Positions 16,689 to 23,415 of a stretch of 64,000 nucleotides of DNA are shown here, piece after piece. This DNA is from Actinomyces sp. 432 (GTDB lineage: Bacteria > Actinomycetota > Actinomycetes > Actinomycetales > Actinomycetaceae): NCBI RefSeq assembly GCF_009930875.1, contig NZ_CP025249.1:3077810-3141809 (forward strand), given 5' to 3'. Both the position numbers and the translations under genes were made by a program. The notes beneath the pieces are model-generated. The model was not told where the DNA came from and ran no database searches. It was given only the letters and a program-made list of their open reading frames with translations. Numbering within the stretch: the stretch's first letter is position 1; each line of letters begins with the position of its first letter.

Positions 16689-18830
16689 TCAGGCCTCGAC
16701 GGCGAGGACGCCCCAGGCGGGGATGGTCACGGTGGCGCCGGCCTCCAGGCGAGCGCCCGGGGCGGCGACGGCTCCCAGGACGTCCTCCCCGCCCTGCGGC
16801 AGGGCGATCTCGACGGCGTCGCGGGAGTAGTTCAGAAAGTAGCTCAGCCCCCGGCCGCGGCCGTTGGTGCCGCGGCGCACGGTGACGGTGCCGGCCAGGT
16901 CCTGCGCCCAGTCGGTCACGCCCGCCCGCTCGGCCACCAGCCGCAGCACGGCGCGGGTCAGCGCCGGAGCGGTCATGGTGGCCAGGTGGGTGATCGAGCC
17001 GGCGCCGACGGCGCGGGTGGCGACCGCCGGCCCGGACCAGGCGTGGTGGTCGTAGGTGGCGAGCACCTCCACCTCGGCGTCGCCCTCGCGGGCGTCGGCG
17101 TCGACGGGGGTGAGCAGCTCCATGAAGGTGGAGGCGGCCAGCTCTGCCGGATCTGTCGGGCCGACCGCGACGCCGTCGTCCAGGGCCGCGGCGAGCGCTC
17201 CCACCGGGCGCAGGGCGACGCCGTCGGGGCGGGTGAACTGGTCGGTGCCCAGGCCCAGCAGGCCGGACAGGCCATGGGGCTGGCGGTCGGTGAAGACCTG
17301 CAGGTTCTCGTCGGCGACGCCGGCGCGGAAGGTGGTGACCAGGTGGCCGCCGCCGGCCACATAGGCGCGTAGGGCGTCGGTGGTGGCCTGGGGGGTGACG
17401 TACAGGGCGGGCGCGACCAGTACGGCGTAGCGGCCCAGGCGCTCGACGGGGGCGTCGGCGGGGACGACGTCGACCTCCAGGTTCAGGTCGAACAGGGCGT
17501 CGTAGAGCCAGCGGAAGACGTCGTTGTAGTTGGCGCCGCCGCCGGCGTACTGGCGGGGGAAGCCGGCCTCGAGGCTGAACCACTCCAGGGCGGTGTAGGC
17601 CTCGTTGGAGACCATGATGGCGATCCGGTTGTGCTTACGCAGGCCGGTGAGGGATTCGGCATGCTCGGCCAGTTCGCGGCCGATCGTGACGGCCTCCCGG
17701 TAGGTGGGGTTGGGCGTGTAGTCCTGGCTGAGCAGGCCCTTCCAGTAGGTCTCGAAGGAGTTGTGGATGGAGCCCCAGTGCCAGTACATGACGCCGCAGG
17801 CGCCGGAGGCGAGGTGGGAGTATGCCTGCAGGCGCAGCTGGCCGGGGTAGGGCAGCCAGCCCATCTGCCCCTGAGCCTGCGTCTCGATCACCAGGTAGGG
17901 GTCGCCGTCCTTCAGGGAGCGGGAGATGTCGCCGCCGAAGCCGATCTCCCTGCCGGTGAGCTGGTCCTCGCCGGGGTGGTAGATGTCGACGCCGGCCAGG
18001 GTGACGGCGTCGGCGGCCCGGAAGTGGTCGACGGCGGGCTGGATGCCGAAGGAGTAGCCGCGCCACTCGTAGTCGAAGTTCTGGGTGACGAACTGGTCCT
18101 CACGGCGGTACTCATCTACGATGGCGCGCTGCCAGGCGAGGAAGTCGGTGACCAGGCCGCGGCGGAAGGCGTCGAAGGCGGCCGCCAGGGAGCCGTTGAT
18201 GGTGCCGGTGACGTCGGGGAAGTCCTCCCAGGCGTTCACGCGGTTGGACCAGTAGTTCAGGCCGAACGCCGAGTTCAGAGCGTTGAGGCCCTCCTGCCCG
18301 GCGCCGAAGCGCTGCTTGAGGTGGTCGACGAAGGCGCGCTGGATGTCGGCGTTGGCGGCGTCGTAGTACTTGGTCTCGTTGTCCAGTTGGAAGCCGACCA
18401 CATGCGGGCGCGGCGCGGTGTGCTCTACCAGGGCGCGGATGGCGGCCTCGGCGTAGTGGCGGTAGGCGGGGGCGAGGATGTTCATGTTCTGGCGCGGCCC
18501 GTACTTGTTGGGGCCGGCGGCGGTGACACCGAGGACCTCGGGGTGGCGGGAGGCCAGCCAGGTGGGGATGGCGGCGGTGGGGGTGCCGATGATGACGTCC
18601 AGGCCGTGGCGCTGCGCGGCGTCGAGGGCGCGGTCGATGTGGGTGAAGTCGAAGACGCCGGGGGCGGGGTTCCAGGTGCCCCAGGTGAACTCGGCGATGC
18701 GGATCGTGGTGAAGCCCGCCTCCACCATCATCTGCATGTCGCGTTCGAGCCGTTCGGGGCCCGCGGCGGCGGGGGTGTACTCGTCGTAGTAGGCGGCTCC
18801 GAAGATGAGCCGGTCCGAGTGCTGCGTCAT
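16689..18830 (-). CDS. GH42-family beta-galactosidase
   Basis: This 713-residue hydrolase begins with FGAAYYDEYTP (usual GH42 form: GxxYYPEx). The acid/base Glu152 lies in FQLDNET and the nucleophile Glu316 in LVIETQAQGQMGW. After the TIM barrel come the trimerisation domain (about 410-620, with VLVAPALYVTPQATTDALRA) and a short C-terminal sandwich domain. There is no signal peptide. AGGAGGG precedes the ATG at 18830. It is first in an operon with GH30 and carries the shared operator core about 40-55 bp upstream. It removes terminal beta-galactose or a related sugar from imported oligosaccharides. Confidence 0.92.
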   Translation of the reverse strand: MTQHSDRLIFGAAYYDEYTPAAAGPERLERDMQMMVEAGFTTIRIAEFTWGTWNPAPGVFDFTHIDRALDAAQRHGLDVIIGTPTAAIPTWLASRHPEVLGVTAAGPNKYGPRQNMNILAPAYRHYAEAAIRALVEHTAPRPHVVGFQLDNETKYYDAANADIQRAFVDHLKQRFGAGQEGLNALNSAFGLNYWSNRVNAWEDFPDVTGTINGSLAAAFDAFRRGLVTDFLAWQRAIVDEYRREDQFVTQNFDYEWRGYSFGIQPAVDHFRAADAVTLAGVDIYHPGEDQLTGREIGFGGDISRSLKDGDPYLVIETQAQGQMGWLPYPGQLRLQAYSHLASGACGVMYWHWGSIHNSFETYWKGLLSQDYTPNPTYREAVTIGRELAEHAESLTGLRKHNRIAIMVSNEAYTALEWFSLEAGFPRQYAGGGANYNDVFRWLYDALFDLNLEVDVVPADAPVERLGRYAVLVAPALYVTPQATTDALRAYVAGGGHLVTTFRAGVADENLQVFTDRQPHGLSGLLGLGTDQFTRPDGVALRPVGALAAALDDGVAVGPTDPAELAASTFMELLTPVDADAREGDAEVEVLATYDHHAWSGPAVATRAVGAGSITHLATMTAPALTRAVLRLVAERAGVTDWAQDLAGTVTVRRGTNGRGRGLSYFLNYSRDAVEIALPQGGEDVLGAVAAPGARLEAGATVTIPAWGVLAVEA

Positions 18831-18865
18831 TGTGCCCTCCTGCGCGGCGCCGTCGCCGCTTATCT

Positions 18866-18887
18866 AGTAGTTACTAAATAGTAGATC
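18866..18887. promoter_or_regulatory. Probable TetR operator upstream of GH42-GH30
   Basis: The AT-rich segment contains TTACTAAATAGTA (18871-18883), identical at 12 of 13 positions to the core before the importer at 12861-12873. The outer ATCTA/TAGAT sequences extend it as a looser palindrome. It lies 41-53 bp upstream of the GH42 start, where it would overlap the promoter. Confidence 0.72.
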
Positions 18888-18956
18888 AGATGGGTGCGGA
18901 GCGGAAGGGCCGGTTCCAGTGGAAATCACCGGGCAGGCGCGGCTCACAGACGGTAG

Positions 18957-19092
18957 AAGTGTCCATCTCTCGCCACTTTGCGCTCTTCATCCACCGCACA
19001 ACGTCAGCTCCCCGGCATTTGCCCAGGTCAGAGCCGGTATCCATTAGCCCCGCGGTTGCGTGACTGGTGAAAGTGTGGAGAGATGGACACTT
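18957..19092. repeat. Long-arm inverted repeat between GH42 and serA
   Basis: Arm 18957-18979 pairs with 19070-19092 over 23 bp with two mismatches (shared word AAGTGTCCATCTCTC). A second outer 7-bp stem, CACCGGG (18927-18933) with CCCGGTG (19095-19101), extends it. The 90-nt loop has no recognisable gene. It lies between the GH42 operon start and the serA terminator. Its function is unknown. Confidence 0.6.
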
Positions 19093-19135
19093 TTCCCGGT
19101 GGCGTTGCCAGGCGCAGCCACGTTGCAGAACGCAA

Positions 19136-19164
19136 GTGCCCCCGCTCAAGCCGAGCGGGGGCAC
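19136..19164 (-). terminator. serA: Terminator of the serC-serA operon
   Basis: This is a perfect 12-bp stem of GTGCCCCCGCTC (19136-19147) with 19153-19164 around a 5-nt loop, beginning 11 bp past the serA stop. TTGCG follows on the minus strand, so the U tract is weak, but stem stability is high. Confidence 0.75.
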
Positions 19165-19174
19165 CGCCGACGCC

Positions 19175-20362
19175 TCAGGCGGCGGGCTCGATGGCGCGGG
19201 CGGACAGCACGCCGTCAATGGCGCGCAGCTGGTCGAGCACGTCCTCACCGAGCTCGCCCTCGACGTCCACGAGCGTGACAGCGAGGTCACCGCGGGAGCG
19301 GTTAAGGAGGTTAGCGATGTTCTGGCCGCGCTCGGCCACCAGGGTGGAGACCTGGCCGACCATGTTGGGCACGTTCTGGTTGACGATCACCAGGCGGCGG
19401 GTGCCGGGCTCGCGCGGCAGCACCGCCTCGGGGAAGTTGACCGAGTTGTGAACCTGGCCGTCCTCAAGGAAGCCGCGCAGCTCATCCACGGCCATGACGG
19501 CGCAGTTGCGCTCGGCCTCCTTGGTGGAGGCGCCCAGGTGGGGCAGCGAGATGCACTTGGGGTGCTTGTGCACGGCGGTGGAGGGGAAGTCGCACACGTA
19601 GCCGCCCAGGGTGCCCTCGTCCAGGGCGGAGACGACCGCTGCCTCATCCACGATCTCAGCGCGTGCGAAGTTCAGCAGCACCGCCGTCTCCTTCATGATG
19701 GCGATGCGCTGAGTGGAGACCAGGCCGCGGGTGGACTCGATCAGCGGGACGTGCACGGTCAGGATGTCGGCGCGGCGGAACACCTCCTCCATGGATTCGG
19801 CGCGCTCCACCTCGGCGCTCAGGTGCCAGGCGTGCTCCACGCTGATGCCGGGGTCGAAGCCGACCACGTTCAGGCCCAGCCCGAGCGCAGCATTGGCGAC
19901 CTGTACGCCGACGGCACCCAGGCCGATCACGCCCAGGGTGCGGCCGGGCAGCTCGAAGCCGACGAACTGCTTCTTGCCGGCTTCGACGGCGCGGGCGATC
20001 TCGGCGTCGTCACCGGTGAGCTCGTGGGCGAAGCGGGCGGCCGGGATGAGGTTGCGGGAGGCGATGAACAGGCCGGCGAGAACCAGCTCCTTGACGGCGT
20101 TGGCGTTGGCACCGGGGGTGTTGAACACCGGGATGCCGCGCTCGGTCATGGCGGCGACGGGGATGTTGTTGGTGCCGGCGCCGGCGCGGGCGATCGCCAT
20201 CACCGAGTCGGGGATCGGCACGTCGTGCAGCTTGGCCGAGCGCACCAGCAGGGCGTGGGGCTCGGTGACATTGCCGCCGACGTCGTAGCGGTCGTCGGGG
20301 AAGCGGGACAGGCCGGCGCCGGAAATGGCGTTGAGGGTCTGGATGCGGAACTGCTTGGTCAT
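19175..20362 (-). CDS. serA: D-3-phosphoglycerate dehydrogenase
   Basis: This 395-residue NAD-dependent enzyme oxidises 3-phosphoglycerate to 3-phosphohydroxypyruvate, the first committed step of serine synthesis. Visible features are the Rossmann motif GVIGLGAVGVQVANAALGLG, the D-2-hydroxyacid dehydrogenase signature near HVPLIESTRGLV, catalytic Arg/Glu/His in NFARAEIVDE and LPHLGAST, and a C-terminal ACT domain (about 320-395, RRLVIVNQNVPNMVGQVSTL) for serine feedback. This is the shorter form, without the long intervening domain of the mycobacterial enzyme. AGGAGAAGG precedes the ATG. serC lies 44 bp upstream in the same operon. Confidence 0.95.
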   Translation of the reverse strand: MTKQFRIQTLNAISGAGLSRFPDDRYDVGGNVTEPHALLVRSAKLHDVPIPDSVMAIARAGAGTNNIPVAAMTERGIPVFNTPGANANAVKELVLAGLFIASRNLIPAARFAHELTGDDAEIARAVEAGKKQFVGFELPGRTLGVIGLGAVGVQVANAALGLGLNVVGFDPGISVEHAWHLSAEVERAESMEEVFRRADILTVHVPLIESTRGLVSTQRIAIMKETAVLLNFARAEIVDEAAVVSALDEGTLGGYVCDFPSTAVHKHPKCISLPHLGASTKEAERNCAVMAVDELRGFLEDGQVHNSVNFPEAVLPREPGTRRLVIVNQNVPNMVGQVSTLVAERGQNIANLLNRSRGDLAVTLVDVEGELGEDVLDQLRAIDGVLSARAIEPAA

Positions 20363-20406
20363 GGCTGTACCTTCTCCTGGGTTCTGCTGAGCTTCCGGCG
20401 GCGCCG

Positions 20407-21489
20407 TCAGGCGCGGGTGCGCTCGAACTCGGTCATGTAGTCGATCAGGGCGGTGATGCCGTCGGCGGGCATGGCGTTGTAGATGGAGGCGCGCATGCCG
20501 CCGACGCTGCGGTGGCCCTTGAGGTTGGTCAGGCCGGCGGCGTCGGCGCCAGCGAGGAACTCGGCGTCGAGGGCGGGGTCGGCCAGGGTGAAGGGGATGT
20601 TCATCCAGGAGCGGGAGCGGGCCTGAACGGGGTTGTTGTAGAAGTCCGAGGCGTCGATGGCGGCGTACAGGCGCTCGGCCTTGGCGCGGTTGCGCTCGCC
20701 CATGGCCTCCAGGCCGCCGGTGGACTCGATCCAGTGCAGGATCAGCCCGAGCAGGTAGATGGAGAAGGTGGGCGGGGTGTTGAGCATGGAGTCGGCCTCC
20801 GCCATGACCTTCCAGTCCCAGATCGCGGGCACGTCCTCGCGGGCGCGGCGGAGCAGGTCCTCGCGCACGACGACGATCGCCAGGCCCGCCGGCCCGAGGT
20901 TCTTCTGAGCGCCGCCGTAGATGACGCCGAAGCGCTCGACGTCGATGGGGCGGGAGAGGTAAGTGGAGGAGAAGTCGGCCACCAAGGGGACGTCGCCGGC
21001 GTCAGGGATGTAGGGGAACTCGACGCCGCCGATGGTCTCGTTGGGCGTGTAGTGCAGGTAGGCGGCGTCAGCGGGGACGGTGAAGGAGCCGGGCTCGGGG
21101 GTGGTGGTGTAGGCGGAGGCGGCCTCGTCGGCGACGACGCGCACGTCCACGCCCTGGCGGCCGGCCTCCTTGATGGCCTTCTTGGACCACTGGCCGGTGT
21201 TGAGGTAGGCGGCGGTGGCGCCGCGGGCGGCCAGGTTCATGGGGATCGCGGAGAACTGGCCGGTGGCGCCGCCGGCGAGGAAGAGGACGCGGTAGCCCTC
21301 CGGGACGCCGGCGACGCGGCGGAAGGCGGCCTCGGCGTCGGCGGCGCAGGCGACGAAGTCCTTCCCGCGGTGGGAGACCTCCAGCACGCTCATGCCGGAG
21401 CCCTGCCAGTCGGTGAGCTCGGCGGCGGCCTGCTCGAGCACGGGCAGGGGCAGTTGTGCGGGGCCTGCGGAGAAGTTGTACACGCGCAT
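20407..21489 (-). CDS. serC: Phosphoserine aminotransferase
   Basis: This 360-residue class V PLP aminotransferase makes O-phosphoserine from 3-phosphohydroxypyruvate and glutamate. The start is MRVYNFSAGPAQLPLPVLEQ, the usual SerC opening. SHRGKDF and GGATGQFSAIPMNL bind substrate and cofactor. Lys196 in YGGAQKNLGPAGL is the Schiff-base lysine. It is transcribed with serA, so the two successive enzymes are co-expressed. The upstream flank (21490 on) begins the repeat-rich edge of the accessory island. Confidence 0.95.
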   Translation of the reverse strand: MRVYNFSAGPAQLPLPVLEQAAAELTDWQGSGMSVLEVSHRGKDFVACAADAEAAFRRVAGVPEGYRVLFLAGGATGQFSAIPMNLAARGATAAYLNTGQWSKKAIKEAGRQGVDVRVVADEAASAYTTTPEPGSFTVPADAAYLHYTPNETIGGVEFPYIPDAGDVPLVADFSSTYLSRPIDVERFGVIYGGAQKNLGPAGLAIVVVREDLLRRAREDVPAIWDWKVMAEADSMLNTPPTFSIYLLGLILHWIESTGGLEAMGERNRAKAERLYAAIDASDFYNNPVQARSRSWMNIPFTLADPALDAEFLAGADAAGLTNLKGHRSVGGMRASIYNAMPADGITALIDYMTEFERTRA

Positions 21490-21551
21490 GGCTCCACGAT
21501 AGCCGGGGCGTGGGGCGCGGCCGTAAAGCGTCTCATGGGGCGGGGCTGCCT

Positions 21552-21642
21552 CCGTCCGGCCCGTCCCAGCCCGTCTGGCCCGTCCCAGCCCGTCTGGCCC
21601 GTCCCAGCCCGACCCAGCCCGTCCGGCCCGTCCTAGCCCGAC
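21552..21642. repeat. Tandem repeat of about 19 bp next to serC
   Basis: A unit close to CCCGTCTGGCCCGTCCCAG is repeated about four times with small changes, directly upstream of serC and just before the first palindromic island element. It is a possible variable-number tandem repeat. No open frame is supported. Confidence 0.65.
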
Positions 21643-21654
21643 CCCGAAGTCGTC

Positions 21655-21761
21655 TGCTACGCCGGTTCGGGGTTAACAACGCCAGTTAACGGCCTGCTGT
21701 ATACCTCCCAGCCCTTCAGCAGGCCGTTAAGTAGCGTTGTTAACGGGAAAGGGGCGTAGCA
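21655..21761. repeat. Palindromic island element, copy 1
   Basis: This 107-bp imperfect palindrome has outer arms TGCTACGCC/GGCGTAGCA (extending to GTCTGC/GCAGAC in this copy), inner arms around GTTAACAACGC and GCGTTGTTAAC, and a central stem of GGCCTGCTG with CAGCAGGCC around a TATACC-containing loop. The same element recurs at 29481, 31845 and 35033. No transposase lies within it. It resembles a small non-autonomous palindromic element. This copy lies within a 199-bp direct repeat shared with copy 4. Confidence 0.85.
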
Positions 21762-21853
21762 GACGGCGCCGCGGGCACGATCACCACTGCCGACAACGCC
21801 CGCCCCGGCCAACGCCAACTTCCCGCCACACACCACCGACGCCGCACACCGCC
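21655..21853. repeat. Left direct repeat bracketing the accessory island
   Basis: This 199-bp segment (element copy 1 plus about 90 bp after it) is nearly identical to 35033-35230, with about four differences. The two copies enclose 13.2 kb of accessory genes between serC and pcnA. Such a pair could recombine to delete the island. Confidence 0.75.
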
Positions 21854-21895
21854 ACACGCCGCGAGCCGACAACGCCGCGCACCACCGCCACCGCC

Positions 21896-21925
21896 CCGCA
21901 CCCCTACAGCCACAGGTCACGACGC
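21896..21925. repeat. 30-bp relic matching the 3' end of the DUF559-type gene
   Basis: All 30 bases are identical to 32231-32260, which cover the last 22 coding bases and the stop region of the DUF559-type gene at 32239-33270. Nothing else of that gene is seen here. It is either a remnant of a lost second copy or a rearrangement scar. Confidence 0.7.
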
Positions 21926-21995
21926 GGCCCCACAAGCATCCTGTTGCGCATCGCAATGTACGCATAGATTCGGAACAACAACGGAAGAAGCCCCG

Positions 21996-22268
21996 GTGGG
22001 CAGGACGGCGACCATCACCGTTCCGGACAGCCTGGCTGCTGAGCTGGATCAGCGTGTGGCATCAGGCGCGTACGCCAGCCACAGCACCGCTGTAACTAAC
22101 AGGATCCGTGAACTGCTCAACCGCGAAGATGCACTCGATTCCCGGCTCCACAATGAAGTGGGCCCGGCCTATGCCGAGCTACGCGAGGATCCCACCCGCG
22201 CCTTGTCACCCGAAGCAGTGCGCGCACACATTGCCGGCATCCATGCCCAACCAGCGTCCAGAGCCTGA
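21996..22268 (+). CDS. Ribbon-helix-helix antitoxin-like protein (ParD/CopG type), no toxin partner
   Basis: This is a 90-residue protein. The first 45 residues (TATITVPDSLAAELDQRVAS, then HSTAVTNRIRELLNRE) fit the beta-helix-helix DNA-binding fold of ParD/CopG antitoxins. The remaining half is acidic and variable, as in toxin-binding tails. The start is GTG, with GGAAGAAG seven bases upstream. ParD genes are normally followed by parE within a few bases. Here 137 bp without a toxin gene follow. It is either an orphan antitoxin, a stand-alone regulator, or the survivor of a decayed module. Confidence 0.7.
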   Translation: MGRTATITVPDSLAAELDQRVASGAYASHSTAVTNRIRELLNREDALDSRLHNEVGPAYAELREDPTRALSPEAVRAHIAGIHAQPASRA

Positions 22269-22405
22269 AGCGAAAGCCCGCCACGTCACCTACTCCCGCC
22301 CGCCTGGGTACACACGGCGACGGTGATGGAGCGGGCGGCCTGCTAGGGGCGCTGGTTCCTGTCATACGGTGCGGCTACAGTGAAGGGAGCAGGAAGGAGG
22401 CCCGC

Positions 22406-22609
22406 ATGTCAGCACCCACGAACAACCTGGTCCGCGTGTTCACGGAGGATGAGCTCAAGGCTCGGGAGTCGGATGTGGTCGATAAGCTCACGCGTCGCTT
22501 CGGCAGTCTTGAACGCGCGCTTGAGCGCGAGGAGGACTGGGACTACGACGAAGACGAGGCCACCCTCTTCTCCGAGTATCACGCCGTCACCTTCCTACTG
22601 TCCGACTGA
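22406..22609 (+). CDS. Small acidic protein of unknown function, first gene of a two-gene operon
   Basis: This is a 67-residue protein, acidic overall, with a helix-rich middle (TEDELKARESDVVDKLTRRF) and a very acidic patch (EREEDWDYDEDEATLFSEYH). No family is recognised. AGCAGGAAGGAGG before the ATG is a strong ribosome site. Its stop TGA shares its last base with the ATG of the next gene, so the two are translationally coupled. A small acidic first gene coupled to a larger second gene resembles toxin-antitoxin or immunity-pair layouts, but no sequence match supports that. Confidence 0.65.
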   Translation: MSAPTNNLVRVFTEDELKARESDVVDKLTRRFGSLERALEREEDWDYDEDEATLFSEYHAVTFLLSD

Positions 22610-23352
22610 TGGAGGACTTCTCGGCGCAGGAACGCCAGACCCACGACTTCGCGGCCCAGACCACCGCCACCGTGCGCACGGTGTGCCCCAATGCGCCCGG
22701 TTTCGTCGCTGATGCCGCTACCCACAAGAACGTCTGGAAGGCGACGGTGGCCACCCCAGGAGACAAGCCGGTGGTGCTGACCGTGGGCGGGAGGCGCCTG
22801 CTGAAGTTGAAGGTCAGCTACGAGTGCACGGCGTCAGCGCGCCACTCCTTCATGCTGGTCGAGAAGTCGGCCTTCATCCTGCTGCCCGCAAAAGGCAGTG
22901 AGCCCCTGGTACGGCTGGAATATCTACGCCACCCGCACTCCGACGTGCCGTGCTGCCACCTCCAGGTCCACGCCCATCGCGATGACTGGACCTTCGCCAT
23001 GACCCGTGACGGCGTCGGAAGCGCAAGACGCGAGGTGGCCCGCCGGGCCAGTGCGGAGCGGGCCCCGCAGCTGTCTGACATTCACTTTCCTTCGGGAGGT
23101 CCACGACTGCGGCCCACCCTGGAGGACTTCCTGGAGATGCTCGTCCATGATCTCGGAGTGGACCACACCGAAGACGCCCTGGAAGTCCTCGAAAAGCAGC
23201 GTGCGGCCTGGCGATCCGATCAGGTGCGCGCCATGACGGCCTCTCTTCCCGATGTGGCCGCAGATGTGCTGCGCGATGCGGGGTACACGGTGACTGCACC
23301 GGACGACGGCAGCATTGATCCCGACCGGCAGGCCTGGCTTACCCGCTACTGA
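22609..23352 (+). CDS. Unknown 247-residue protein, coupled to the small acidic gene
   Basis: This soluble protein has no signal peptide or membrane segment. A beta-rich middle part (VVLTVGGRRLLKLKVSYECT, then LVRLEYLRHPHSD) leads to a histidine-rich stretch (CCHLQVHAHRDDW). After that comes HFPSGGPRLRPTLEDFLEML, which may be a conserved core, and the C-terminal third is helical. No known catalytic motif is certain. The H-rich segment could be a metal or active site. It overlaps the preceding stop codon by one base and is convergent with the type ISP restriction gene, 63 bp away. Confidence 0.6.
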   Translation: MEDFSAQERQTHDFAAQTTATVRTVCPNAPGFVADAATHKNVWKATVATPGDKPVVLTVGGRRLLKLKVSYECTASARHSFMLVEKSAFILLPAKGSEPLVRLEYLRHPHSDVPCCHLQVHAHRDDWTFAMTRDGVGSARREVARRASAERAPQLSDIHFPSGGPRLRPTLEDFLEMLVHDLGVDHTEDALEVLEKQRAAWRSDQVRAMTASLPDVAADVLRDAGYTVTAPDDGSIDPDRQAWLTRY

Positions 23353-23415
23353 CCACCGAGTACGCCAGCTCCCGCCACAAATCGGCGAATACATGACGCG
23401 CCCGCCGGGGTGCGG

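Noticed and set aside
21737..21967. Small frame reading through palindromic element copy 1
   Set aside because: It is Arg/Pro/Thr-rich and encoded by repeat and relic DNA. Similar frames arise at each element copy only because the element is open in that frame.
21996..22405. A complete ParDE toxin-antitoxin module
   Set aside because: No frame after the RHH gene resembles ParE or another toxin; the following 137 bp carry no coding signal.
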